NCBI GenBank assembly: GCA_012744475.1
Contig: JAAYBV010000074.1
Coordinates: 1 to 64,000 of the forward strand
DNA from: Phycisphaerae bacterium
GTDB taxonomy: Bacteria > Planctomycetota > Phycisphaerae > Sedimentisphaerales > Anaerobacaceae
Reading direction: 5' to 3'
DNA length: 64,000 nt
The notes under the pieces are model-generated. The model searched no databases, was not told where the DNA came from, and saw only the letters and a program-made list of their open reading frames with translations. Every line of letters starts with the position of its first letter. The first letter of the stretch is position 1. This document shows, in pieces, positions 1 through 8,499 of the stretch. Made by a program: the position numbers and the translations under genes.

Positions 1-726
1 ACAGAGGCCGACATGCAGGGCCTGCTGACCATGCTCTTCATGACCTATCTGAGCGGCGGCAATCCCCCGCTGTTCATGGACTTCCGCAAGGTCTGGGAAG
101 CGTGGGAGATCCAGGAACTGGCGGCCAGGCTGGGCCTCAAGAAGCTCGACAAGACTGCCGACTGGTACACCAAGGGTCTGGTGGACGGCGACAACTCCGG
201 CAGCGCCGCCTTCGACTGGGCGGCGACGCCTGGGGCCACGGTCAAGCAGATCATGGAACGCGTGACGATGCCGCTGGCCGATCCCGACTACTTCCCCGGC
301 GGCGGCAACTCGGTGACATTCCTGACGCCGGCGGGCATCGACGGCATCGCCGCCCGTATGGCGTACAGCAGCGTCACGGGGCTGTTCAGCCTGATCTGGG
401 ACGAGGCGCACACGACCGAAGTGCCGGAAGAGTTGGGCAAGGCCATGTGCGACCTGACGAATCCGACCTGGCCGCATACCTTCGTCGTACCGAAGTACGC
501 CAGCATGGTCGAGTACAAGCAGTACCCGCCGGCCAATCACTTCCACATGACGTGGAACCTGCCCGTAGCCCGACTGCAGCACTGGATGGACCTGACGGGC
601 GTGCTGAGCGTCACCCCGTGGGCGGCCCGGCCCTCGTTCATCGAGGGCTTCGATCGCCCCAGCCCGTTGATCCACCTGATCAACGGGGGCGAGAGCGTCT
701 ACAAGACCCTCACCGCCAAACGCTGA
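1..726 (+). CDS. L-fucose isomerase-like protein, C-terminal part (5' end outside window)
   Basis: The frame is open from base 1, reading TEADMQGLLTM before any start codon, so the gene begins upstream of the window; 241 residues are visible and it ends at TGA 724-726. The visible part resembles the C-terminal half of the L-fucose/L-arabinose isomerase group, cytoplasmic enzymes that interconvert an aldose and a ketose using a divalent metal. Segments such as LSGGNPPLFMDFR, TWPHTFVV and the His-rich NHFHMTWNLP fit that fold; a His in the last could be the metal ligand, which is inference. A good intrinsic terminator follows, so this is the last gene of its transcript. The exact sugar substrate cannot be told from the fragment. 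Confidence 0.6.
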   Translation, partial: TEADMQGLLTMLFMTYLSGGNPPLFMDFRKVWEAWEIQELAARLGLKKLDKTADWYTKGLVDGDNSGSAAFDWAATPGATVKQIMERVTMPLADPDYFPGGGNSVTFLTPAGIDGIAARMAYSSVTGLFSLIWDEAHTTEVPEELGKAMCDLTNPTWPHTFVVPKYASMVEYKQYPPANHFHMTWNLPVARLQHWMDLTGVLSVTPWAARPSFIEGFDRPSPLIHLINGGESVYKTLTAKR

Positions 727-756
727 ACTTATCGTATCGCACAAACAGGAACTGAG

Positions 757-786
757 GGGAGTCCGAACGCCGGGCTCCCTTCTTTC
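757..786 (+). terminator. Intrinsic terminator after the fucose isomerase-like gene
   Basis: GGGAGTCC (757-764) pairs with GGGCTCCC (772-779), eight pairs with one G-U, around a 7-base loop. TTCTTTC follows. It lies 30 bases after the stop codon. Confidence 0.75.
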
Positions 787-860
787 ACGCGCGGTGAAGA
801 CATCCCGCCAGCCTCTGACTTCGTCTCGGCGCATCCTCGGTCAGAATCGGAGGTTTGGCG

Positions 861-889
861 TTCGCGGAACGAGGGAAACCCGCTATAAT
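861..889 (+). promoter_or_regulatory. Possible sigma70-type promoter for the PD40-TPR gene
   Basis: A perfect TATAAT -10 box lies at 884-889, 47 bases before the GTG start at 937. The hexamer 17 bases upstream (TTCGCG, 861-866) is a poor -35, so the promoter may depend on an activator or be weak. Confidence 0.4.
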
Positions 890-936
890 ACGAGCAGATT
901 CGGGCATCATGACAGACCAACGGGAGTCAAGAACCA

Positions 937-3408
937 GTGGCAAAGTCCGCTCGAAACCTCTGGTGGATCGCTGGCGCTGTCGCCGCCAGCATTGTGGTCT
1001 ACGTGGCTTTTCGTCTGGCTTTCCGGGCAGCGCTGGAGCCGCAGGCCATATTGAAGTCGCTTGCCCAAACGACCTCGAACCACAAGCTGGTCATCGAATA
1101 CCCGCTCGACGAAACCCTGTTCCCGCCCGAGATTTGCGCCCCGTTGTTTCGCTGGAAGGACGAAGATGCTCGCTCCAACATATGGCTGGTCTCGATCGAG
1201 TTTCGCGACGGCGCAGACCGCATCGACGAGATCGCGCAGCAACCTGAATGGCGACCGACAACCGCAATTTGGGACCAGATCAAGCGCCGGTCCCTCGATG
1301 CGCCGGCGGTCGTGACGGTCGCCGGACTCCATCGCCGCAGTCCGTCGGAGGTCCTGTCCGCAGGACGCGTGACAATCTGCACCTCATCGGACCCCGTCGG
1401 GGCGCCGCTGTTCTACCGCGAGGTGAATCTTCCCTTTGTCGAGGCCGTCAAGGACCCGTCCAACATTCGCTGGCGCTTCGGTGCGATCTCGTCGAGCGAG
1501 CCTCCGCCGATCATCCTGGAGAATCTGCCCGTGTGCGGCAACTGCCACTCGTTCTCCGCCGACGCGACCGTGCTGGGAATGGACGTCGACTATGCCAACA
1601 ACAAAGGCTCGTATGCCATCGCGGCCGTCGGCGAGTCCATGCTCCTCGACGCCGGCACGATCATCACCTGGAGCGACTACAAACGAGACGAGGGGGATCC
1701 GACCTTTGGCCTGCTCTCGCAGGTGTCGCCCGACGGGCGGTACGTGGTCAGCACGGTCAAGGACGAATCCGTCTTCGTGCCCAAGCCGGGACTGGAGTTC
1801 TCCCAGTTGTTCTTCCCGGTCAAAGGGATCTTGTGCATCTACGACCGCCAGACCGGCGAGTTTCGCGCGCTGCCGGGAGCCGACGATCCGAACCTGGTCC
1901 AAAGCAACCCGACCTGGAGCCCGGATGGAAAGGAGATCGTCTTTGCGGCCACTGAGGCGTACAAACTGCGACGGGCCGGCAGCGAACGCAAGGTGCTGCT
2001 GGGTCCTGAGGATTGTCGCGAGTTCCTGGTAGAGGGCAAGCCGTTCAAGTTTGACCTCTATCGGCTGCCCTTCAATGAAGGCCGAGGCGGCAAGGCACAG
2101 CCCGTGGTCGGAGCCTCCTTCAACGGCAGGAGCAACTTCTTCCCGCGGTTTTCCCCGGACGGCAAATGGATCGTCTTCTGCCAGGCGGAAAACTACATGC
2201 TTCTCCAGCCGGACAGCGAAATGTACATCATTCCCTCGCAGGGTGGCCAGCCCAGGAGGCTGCGCGCCAACACCAAACGCATGAACTCCTGGCACAGCTT
2301 CTCGCCCAACGGCAACTGGCTCGTCTTCTCAGGCAAGCCTGATTCGGCGTACACCCGGCTGTACCTGACCCACATCGACGAGAACGGCCAAAGCACGCCG
2401 CCGGTCGTTCTGGATCGTCTGACGGCCCCGGACCGCGCCGCCAACATACCGGAGTTCGTCAACGCCAGCCCAACCGCGATCCGGCGCATACGCGAACAGT
2501 TCGTGGATGATCTTTCCTATGCCCGAGCCGCGTGGGAGTTCCTGAAATCGAACGATTACCAGGGCGCCGAACGACAGGCCCGCAAGGCCCTGGAGCTGAA
2601 TCCGAAGAGCGCCGACGGCCACCATTTTCTTGGATTGGCTTTGTTTGGAGCCAGGCAACACGACGAGGCCATCCGGCATCTGTCGGAAGCAGCGAAGCTA
2701 CAGCCCGACGTCGCTGACATACAGACCGAGTTGGGAGTTGTCCTGGTCGCCAGACGGATGCTGGACGAGGGCGTTCGTCATCTGCGCAGGGCGCTGGAAC
2801 TCGACCCGAACAACGCCGAGGCGTACTTCAATCTCGGCGCTGTGTCGCTCAGCCAAGGCCAGACGCAGGAGGCTCTCAGGTGCTGGTTGCGTGCGGCTGA
2901 ACTCAAGCCCAAGGATCATGAGGTCCACTACAATCTGGCCACAACGTTGGAGGAACAAGGCGACGCCGACCGGGCCATCGAATACTATCGCAAGGCCGTG
3001 GAACTCAAACCCGATCATTTCGAGACGCAAGCCCGTCTGGGCACCGCCCTTTGCGTCAAAGGGGCCGTCGGGGAGGGCCTGGCGCATCTGTCCCAAGCAG
3101 TCGCCCTCGAGCCCAACGACGTCGCCGTCCGCTACAATCTCGCCATCACCCTGGTCCGAGTCAGGCAATACGGCCAGGCCATCGCGCACTTGCGTCAGAT
3201 CCTGCAATCCGACCCTCGCAACCTCGACGCGATCCTGTGCCTGGCCGACAGTTGCGTCGAAACCGGCCGGCTCGACGAGGCCCTGCTTCACCTGGACGAA
3301 GCGTTCCAGATCGCCAGCTCCGCAGGCAACCAAGCCCTGGCCGGCCGGATCGCCAAACGGATCGAAATCCTCAAGGAACGTCGACGCATCTCGAACAGCG
3401 GCCAGTAG
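937..3408 (+). CDS. Membrane-anchored PD40 (TolB-like) beta-propeller and TPR protein with one CxxCH motif
   Basis: 823 residues. The GTG at 937 is chosen because GGGAG lies 10 bases upstream and no in-frame ATG is available. Residues 9-30 form one hydrophobic N-terminal helix, probably a signal anchor that places the rest outside the cytoplasm. Residues 200-204 read CGNCH, a covalent heme c attachment motif. The middle has PD40/WD40-like blades, each with a variant of FSPDGKWIVF (around residues 270, 330, 405 and 455). From about residue 515 to 810 there are some eight TPR units (for example AYFNLGAVSLSQGQTQEAL), a protein-interaction scaffold. Similar PD40 plus TPR proteins are common in planctomycetes but have no firm role. 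A sensor or assembly function is possible, and heme binding is inferred only from the motif. Confidence 0.7.
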   Translation: MAKSARNLWWIAGAVAASIVVYVAFRLAFRAALEPQAILKSLAQTTSNHKLVIEYPLDETLFPPEICAPLFRWKDEDARSNIWLVSIEFRDGADRIDEIAQQPEWRPTTAIWDQIKRRSLDAPAVVTVAGLHRRSPSEVLSAGRVTICTSSDPVGAPLFYREVNLPFVEAVKDPSNIRWRFGAISSSEPPPIILENLPVCGNCHSFSADATVLGMDVDYANNKGSYAIAAVGESMLLDAGTIITWSDYKRDEGDPTFGLLSQVSPDGRYVVSTVKDESVFVPKPGLEFSQLFFPVKGILCIYDRQTGEFRALPGADDPNLVQSNPTWSPDGKEIVFAATEAYKLRRAGSERKVLLGPEDCREFLVEGKPFKFDLYRLPFNEGRGGKAQPVVGASFNGRSNFFPRFSPDGKWIVFCQAENYMLLQPDSEMYIIPSQGGQPRRLRANTKRMNSWHSFSPNGNWLVFSGKPDSAYTRLYLTHIDENGQSTPPVVLDRLTAPDRAANIPEFVNASPTAIRRIREQFVDDLSYARAAWEFLKSNDYQGAERQARKALELNPKSADGHHFLGLALFGARQHDEAIRHLSEAAKLQPDVADIQTELGVVLVARRMLDEGVRHLRRALELDPNNAEAYFNLGAVSLSQGQTQEALRCWLRAAELKPKDHEVHYNLATTLEEQGDADRAIEYYRKAVELKPDHFETQARLGTALCVKGAVGEGLAHLSQAVALEPNDVAVRYNLAITLVRVRQYGQAIAHLRQILQSDPRNLDAILCLADSCVETGRLDEALLHLDEAFQIASSAGNQALAGRIAKRIEILKERRRISNSGQ

Positions 3409-3596
3409 CAGTCACACGCAGGGCGCAGCGCAAAAGACAGTACTCCACCAAACACTGAGGGGGGCGCCAGCAAAACTCTCCTTCTTCTTGCGCGCGTACA
3501 AGGCCGTATTTGCCCCCGGACCCAGCCCTCTTTCCAGGCGAGAGGAGGCCCCTGCCCCTCTGCCTCAAGAACCAGAAATCGCGTTGCCCAAAAAGG

Positions 3597-3626
3597 TTGA
3601 CATAGCGTGGCAGATGGGGGTATTAT
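3597..3626 (+). promoter_or_regulatory. Strong sigma70-type promoter for the discoidin gene
   Basis: TTGACA (3597-3602), an 18-base spacer and TATTAT (3621-3626). Transcription should start near 3633, leaving a leader of about 110 bases before the ATG at 3742. The rest of the gap from 3409 shows only weak GC-rich inverted repeats and no gene. Confidence 0.7.
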
Positions 3627-3741
3627 GGTTGGCAGCGACCGCGGAAACACAGCAGATGAGATTTTTGCAGATACCTCGACGCAGGTTCGTCTGTATACAC
3701 AGGAGAACTGTGCTCTGGGAAGACTCAGGAGAGGAAACCCG

Positions 3742-5442
3742 ATGAAGACGTACAAATGTGTAACTGCCAGGCTGTTCCATCTGCTGCTCGCCCTGACCCT
3801 CGCTCCGATCCACCATTCGCCCGCCCGGGCCCAGGAGCCCGACCTGGTGCCCTCTCTCATCTGGAACGTCACCGCCACAAGCAACAGAACTCCGCCAGAC
3901 GATGATCTCGGCCCCGAGAACATCGTCAATCGCTCCGGCCTGAACGGCAGCAACCAGCACTCCAACTCGCTCGGCGACATGTGGCTCGCCATGCAGAGCG
4001 ACGAGCCCATCTATGTCCAGTTCGAGTTCGAAGACGTTTACCAACTCGAGGAAATGTGGGTGTGGAACTACAATGAGGGCTGGTTCCTTGAACGTGGCGT
4101 CAAGGATGCCACGATCGAGTACTCTCAGGACGGGATCGACTGGACGGTTTTCGGGAGTATCGAATGTGCCATGGCCACCGGCGACGACGATTACATCGCC
4201 AATACCATCGTTTCGCTGGAAGGCATCCCGGCCCGCTACGTCCGCCTTACCCTCCTGAGCTCCCACGGAATCTATGGAATCCATCCGATCATAGGGCTCA
4301 GCGAGGTTCAATTCTGGACGCTTGCAGAGCCCACCTATCAGATCTACAACATCACCGCCACGAGCAATCTGCCCTCGGAAGAGGGTCATGAACCCGAAAA
4401 CACAGTCAACGACTCCGGCATGAACGCCACCGGCGAGCACTCGGCGTATTGGAGCGATATGTGGCTCGCCGACCCGAACGACGGCGTTGCGTACATCCAG
4501 TTCGAACTCGACGGTCTCTACGAGTTGGAGCAGATGTGGGTCTGGAACTGCGGCGCGTGGGGTTTCCAGGCCAAAGACGTCACGATTGACTACTCTGAGG
4601 ATGGAATCGACTGGGTCATCTTTGGCGACGTCCAGATCGCCCAAGTCATAGACAGGCCCAGATTCCTTGTGAGTACGGTCGTCTCGCTGAACGGCATTGC
4701 CGCTCGGTACGTTCGACTCACCATACACAACGTGTGGGAAGACGAAGACTATGTCAGCATCATCATTGGCCCTGGGGGAGAACCCCTGGACATCGAGCTC
4801 GTCGGGCTCAGCGAGGTCCGCTTCTTCACCAAGCAACCCCTGGCGGGTACGCCTGCCTCCTACGTCCTTGTCCTGGACAGTTTCGAACAGTACACGGACG
4901 ATGAAGATCTCGGTGAAGCAATCTTCCAGACGTGGACCGACGACGTTTGGTACGGCGGCAACGCCCGGGTCGGACACTGGTATACCCCGTTCGCCGAGAC
5001 CGAAATCATCCACACCGGTTTGCAGGCAATGCCGTTCTTCTACGACAACACAAACTGGCCCTATAGCGCCCAGACGTACAGAGACCTCGAAGGGCCGCTG
5101 CAGAATTGGCGTGTCGAGGGCGCCGAGGCCTTGATGCTCTACTTCCACGGCAGCACGGATCAGGACCACGACGTCGAGACCGATTGGCTGTACGTGGTCG
5201 TCGAGGACGGCGCCGGCGGGGTTGCCATGGTATATCACCCCGATTCCCAGGCGCTGCGGAGCGGGGATTGGCAGCAGTGGTCGATCGACCTCGATGAATT
5301 CGCCGGCGTGGACCTGAGCCACGTCGTGCGTTTGACCCTGGGCGTCGGCAATCACAGCGACCTGCGCCCCGGCGGAAACAGCGTCATATATGTCGACGAT
5401 ATCGGCCTCGGCGCCGCGCCGCCCGAAGGCGTCGAGGATTGA
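3742..5442 (+). CDS. Secreted protein with two discoidin (F5/8 type C-like) domains
   Basis: 566 residues. ATG 3742 is preceded by AGGAGAGGA and opens a signal peptide (MKTYKCVTARLFHLLLALTL, cut probably after ARA); an in-frame start at 3607 would put an extension in front of it and overlap the promoter. Two related galactose-binding-like units follow, about residues 38-195 and 200-375. Each has the pattern TSN...PEN.VN.SG, DMWLA, a YIQFE/YVQFE strand, EMWVWN and a run on YS.DGIDW; this is typical of carbohydrate-binding discoidin folds. Residues from about 385 form a third beta-rich domain (LDSFEQYTDDEDL) seen in planctomycete extracellular proteins. No catalytic motif is visible, so a binding role at the cell surface is the best guess. 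Partner unknown. Confidence 0.72.
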   Translation: MKTYKCVTARLFHLLLALTLAPIHHSPARAQEPDLVPSLIWNVTATSNRTPPDDDLGPENIVNRSGLNGSNQHSNSLGDMWLAMQSDEPIYVQFEFEDVYQLEEMWVWNYNEGWFLERGVKDATIEYSQDGIDWTVFGSIECAMATGDDDYIANTIVSLEGIPARYVRLTLLSSHGIYGIHPIIGLSEVQFWTLAEPTYQIYNITATSNLPSEEGHEPENTVNDSGMNATGEHSAYWSDMWLADPNDGVAYIQFELDGLYELEQMWVWNCGAWGFQAKDVTIDYSEDGIDWVIFGDVQIAQVIDRPRFLVSTVVSLNGIAARYVRLTIHNVWEDEDYVSIIIGPGGEPLDIELVGLSEVRFFTKQPLAGTPASYVLVLDSFEQYTDDEDLGEAIFQTWTDDVWYGGNARVGHWYTPFAETEIIHTGLQAMPFFYDNTNWPYSAQTYRDLEGPLQNWRVEGAEALMLYFHGSTDQDHDVETDWLYVVVEDGAGGVAMVYHPDSQALRSGDWQQWSIDLDEFAGVDLSHVVRLTLGVGNHSDLRPGGNSVIYVDDIGLGAAPPEGVED

Positions 5443-5458
5443 CCGCACCTGAGCAAAC

Positions 5459-5480
5459 CGGGGTACCATGCCCCGCTTTT
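5459..5480 (+). terminator. Intrinsic terminator after the discoidin gene
   Basis: CGGGGTA (5459-5465) pairs with TGCCCCG (5469-5475), with one G-U pair and a 3-base loop, then CTTTT. It separates the discoidin gene from the pseudopilin cluster. Confidence 0.65.
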
Positions 5481-5544
5481 CCGTTCGGGATTCCTGCGGG
5501 GCTTCGGGGTCGGCTGCGAGAGGCTGGCGGTGGGAGTGCGGACG

Positions 5545-6480
5545 ATGGCGATTGAACGCACGCAAGGCAACCGGAAGGATTCCGCCGGCAGCGCCTTCAC
5601 CCTGATCGAGCTGCTGGTGGTGATTGCGGTGATCGCGCTGCTGATGGCGCTTCTGGTGCCGGCGCTGGGCAGGGCTCGGGAACAGGCCCGCCGCACCGTC
5701 TGTCTGGGCAATCTGCGACAACTGACCGCCGCCTGGATCGCCTATGCCGATCAGAACGACGGAAAACTCGTCAACGGCCACGCCCTTGGCGGCGGTCAAA
5801 AGGGCAACTACGTCTATAGGGAGAGTTGGATGGGTCGAGCCTTCCACTGGCCGCCCGACCGCGCGACCCTCATCGCCGACCCTTATAAGGGCGCGCTCTG
5901 GCCCTATATCAGGGACATCGATGTCTATCGCTGCGCCAGCGGCCGGAAGGGACATCTGGCTACCTACCAGGTGGTCACCAGCGCCAATGCGGCGAACGTA
6001 GGGAATGCAGAAGAGGGGACCATATTGCGCAAGACTCTTGTAGACCTCGAAGGCATCGGCATACGCATCGGGCGGACCGTCCTGCACCTGACGCGGATCA
6101 CGGATATCGTCAATCCCGGCAGGCGCGCGGTCTTCATCGACGCAGGCCAGATCGACCCCTGCTTCAGGGTCCCTTATCTCTACCCCAAATGGGACTGCGC
6201 CAGTCCTCCGCCCATCCATCACCAAGGTGGTGCCACGTTGTCCATGGCCGACGGCCACGGCGAATACTGGCGTTGGAAAGGCGCTGAAACCCTGGCCGTA
6301 CCGCGCAAAGAAATCGAAGCGTACAACGGCCTCAGCAACGAGTGGCTGACCAACGCGTCCGGCCTGTACGGGGCCTATGAGCCCCAGACCGAGGACGGCC
6401 GCTACGACCTGCAGAAAGTGCAAAGAGCCGTCTGGGGCCGCCTTGGGTATGCGCCCCCGCGGAAGCGGAGGGCTCCCTGA
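5545..6480 (+). CDS. Prepilin-type N-terminal domain protein, copy 1 of 3
   Basis: 311 residues. ATG 5545 is chosen: GGGAG lies 8 bases upstream and the same context recurs in copies 2 and 3; a GTG at 5530 is also in frame. Residues 14-36 carry the prepilin peptidase signature [20 protein letters not shown], where cleavage before Phe and methylation would be expected, followed by a long helix. [10 protein letters not shown]-like and YADQND motifs follow. Near the C-terminus is [15 protein letters not shown], the H-x-DG type motif common in planctomycete pseudopilin-like proteins. These are inner-membrane or periplasmic proteins of type II secretion or pilus-like systems, but no secretion ATPase or secretin is nearby, so the partner system is unknown. 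Confidence 0.8.
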   Translation: MAIERTQGNRKDSAGSAFTLIELLVVIAVIALLMALLVPALGRAREQARRTVCLGNLRQLTAAWIAYADQNDGKLVNGHALGGGQKGNYVYRESWMGRAFHWPPDRATLIADPYKGALWPYIRDIDVYRCASGRKGHLATYQVVTSANAANVGNAEEGTILRKTLVDLEGIGIRIGRTVLHLTRITDIVNPGRRAVFIDAGQIDPCFRVPYLYPKWDCASPPPIHHQGGATLSMADGHGEYWRWKGAETLAVPRKEIEAYNGLSNEWLTNASGLYGAYEPQTEDGRYDLQKVQRAVWGRLGYAPPRKRRAP

Positions 6481-6499
6481 CGCAGTGGGAGTGCGGATT

Positions 6500-7444
6500 A
6501 TGGCAACTGGACGCACGGAAGACAACCGGAAGGATTCCGCCGGCAGCGCCTTCACGCTGATCGAGCTGCTCGTGGTGATCGCGGTGATCGCGCTGCTGAT
6601 GGCGCTTCTGGTTCCGGTGCTGGGCAGGGCTCGAGAGCACGCCCGCCGCGCCGTCTGCCTGAGCAACCTGCGCCAGCTGACCGCCGCCTGGATCGCCTAT
6701 GCCGATCAGAACGGCGGCAAACTCGTCAACGGTTCCCCCTTCAGTGAGCAATTGCATTATAAGTGGAACCCATGGACACACCGGCGCACAGCACAAGGCT
6801 GGTTGGGGCGGGCTTTCGAGGCGGCGAATCGTGAGGCCCTGATAGCAGACCCCAACAAGGGCTCGCTCTGGCCCTACCTTCAGGACGTCGACGTCTATCG
6901 CTGTGCGAGCGGCCTGCCCGGACACCTGGCCACCTACGGAGTGGTCGCCAGCGCCAATTGCGCTGCTATCGAGGGAACTGCAGCCGAGTACTCGCCGCAA
7001 GAACTCACACAGATCGGCACACGCGTCGGCCGGACCGTGCTGTACCTGACGCGGATAACGGATATCGTCAGTCCCGGCCCAGCCGAACGCGCCGTCTTCA
7101 TCGATGCAGGCCAGATCGGCGACTGCACCGGCTTCGCAGTCCATTACCTCTACCCCAAGTGGCACTATGCCAGTCCTCCCCCGATCCAGCACAGTGGCGG
7201 CGCGACCCTCTCGATGGCAGACGGTCACGCCGAATACTGGAAATGGCAAGGCGACGAGACTCTGACCTTCCCGCGTATGCAGATCCCCCTTAAGAACGGT
7301 AGCTTCGCGGAACTGCTTGCCGATTCCAAAAATGACGGCCGCATGCCCCAGACCGAGAACGGTCGCTACGATCTGCAGAGGGCCCAAAGAACCATCTGGG
7401 GCCGCCTCGGGTACACGCCCCCGAGGAAGCGGAGGGCTCCCTGA
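6500..7444 (+). CDS. Prepilin-type N-terminal domain protein, copy 2 of 3
   Basis: 314 residues, starting at ATG 6500, 19 bases after copy 1. It has the same [20 protein letters not shown] prepilin segment near residues 16-35, the same [19 protein letters not shown] block and the same C-terminal [17 protein letters not shown] and [13 protein letters not shown] tail. The central part differs from copy 1 (about residues 85-110 and 160-185), while long stretches are near-identical to copy 3 at DNA level. The 19-base spacer is almost the same before copies 2 and 3, which indicates recent tandem duplication. Role as for copy 1: a pseudopilin-like envelope protein, partner system not identified. 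Confidence 0.8.
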   Translation: MATGRTEDNRKDSAGSAFTLIELLVVIAVIALLMALLVPVLGRAREHARRAVCLSNLRQLTAAWIAYADQNGGKLVNGSPFSEQLHYKWNPWTHRRTAQGWLGRAFEAANREALIADPNKGSLWPYLQDVDVYRCASGLPGHLATYGVVASANCAAIEGTAAEYSPQELTQIGTRVGRTVLYLTRITDIVSPGPAERAVFIDAGQIGDCTGFAVHYLYPKWHYASPPPIQHSGGATLSMADGHAEYWKWQGDETLTFPRMQIPLKNGSFAELLADSKNDGRMPQTENGRYDLQRAQRTIWGRLGYTPPRKRRAP

Positions 7445-7463
7445 CGCAGTGGGAGTGCGGACG

Positions 7464-8408
7464 ATGGCAATTGAACGCACGGAAGATGATCGGAAGGCTT
7501 GCCGTAGGAGCGCCTTCACGCTGATCGAGTTGCTGGTGGTGATCGCGGTGATCGCCTTGCTGATGGCACTTCTGGTGCCGGCGCTCGGCAGGGCTCGGGA
7601 GCACGCCCGCCGCGCCGTCTGCCTGAGCAACCTGCGACAACTGACCGCCGCCTGGATCGCCTATGCCGATCAGAACGACGGAAAACTCGTCAACGGGTGC
7701 GCGTTCAGTCACCGATTGCGGCACAAGGAAACCCCCTGGTCGAACCGCCGCGAAGCGGAAGGATGGTTGGGGCGAGCCTTCTGGTGGCCGGCGGACCGTG
7801 AGAGCCTGATGGCGGACCCCAACAAGGGCGCGCTCTGGCCCTACCTTCAGGACGTCGACGTCTATCGCTGTGCGAGCGGCCTGCCCGGACACCTGGCCAC
7901 CTATGAAGTGGTCGCCGGCGCCAACGGCGCCAATCTGGAAGGGACCGCAACCGACCACTCCCCGGAGGCAACAGCCATCGGCGTACGCATCGGCCGGACG
8001 GTCGTGCACCTTACGCGGATCACGGATATCGTCAGTCCCGGCCCAGCCGAACGCACCGTCTTCATCGACGCCGGCCAGATGGGCGACTCCACCGGCTTTG
8101 CAGTCCACTACCTCTACCCGAAGTGGTGGGTGAACAGTCCTCCCCCAATCCACCACAGTGGCGGCGCTACCCTCTCGATGGCGGACGGTCACGCCGAATA
8201 CTGGAAATGGAAAGGCGATGAGACTCTGGCCCTACCCCGTACGCAACTCCTCCTTGAGAAGGGGTTCTTCGTGGAACTGCTCGTCGACTCGGATGGTTAT
8301 GGCCGTATGCCACGGACGGAAGACGGCCGCTACGACTTGCAGAGAGCCCAAAGAGCCATCTGGGGCCGCCTCGGGTACACGCCCCCGAGGAAGCGGCGCG
8401 CTCCGTAG
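7464..8408 (+). CDS. Prepilin-type N-terminal domain protein, copy 3 of 3
   Basis: 314 residues, starting at ATG 7464, 19 bases after copy 2, ending at TAG. The prepilin segment is intact ([20 protein letters not shown]). The sequence just before it differs slightly ([10 protein letters not shown] instead of [10 protein letters not shown]), so the residue at -1 is Ala in all copies but the charge upstream is different; peptidase recognition may vary. The C-terminal [18 protein letters not shown] and PPRKRRAP segments match the other copies. Probably co-transcribed with copies 1 and 2, since no terminator is visible between them. Confidence 0.8.
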   Translation: MAIERTEDDRKACRRSAFTLIELLVVIAVIALLMALLVPALGRAREHARRAVCLSNLRQLTAAWIAYADQNDGKLVNGCAFSHRLRHKETPWSNRREAEGWLGRAFWWPADRESLMADPNKGALWPYLQDVDVYRCASGLPGHLATYEVVAGANGANLEGTATDHSPEATAIGVRIGRTVVHLTRITDIVSPGPAERTVFIDAGQMGDSTGFAVHYLYPKWWVNSPPPIHHSGGATLSMADGHAEYWKWKGDETLALPRTQLLLEKGFFVELLVDSDGYGRMPRTEDGRYDLQRAQRAIWGRLGYTPPRKRRAP

Positions 8409-8499
8409 CGCAGAGCCCTCCCAACGGCAGTCTCGAACGAAGTGACGACGCCCTTCGACACCGGCCGGGACACCCGCAGGGTCCCCGCCGCTTCGATCG

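Larger units (their letters stand above)
5530..8408 (+). repeat. Tandem array of three pseudopilin gene units, about 960 bases each
   Basis: Each unit begins with the same leader, GTGGGAGTGCGGA followed by 2-3 bases and ATGGC, and ends with the same coding tail. Copies 2 and 3 share long identical DNA blocks (for example around 6866-6945 and 7830-7905). The middle segments diverge. This fits repeated duplication with later gene conversion at the ends. Confidence 0.75.

Noticed and set aside
3565-6666. A long open frame of about 1030 codons on the minus strand
   Set aside because: It is antisense to the discoidin and pseudopilin genes, which have signal peptides, ribosome sites and family motifs; high GC keeps the opposite frame open.
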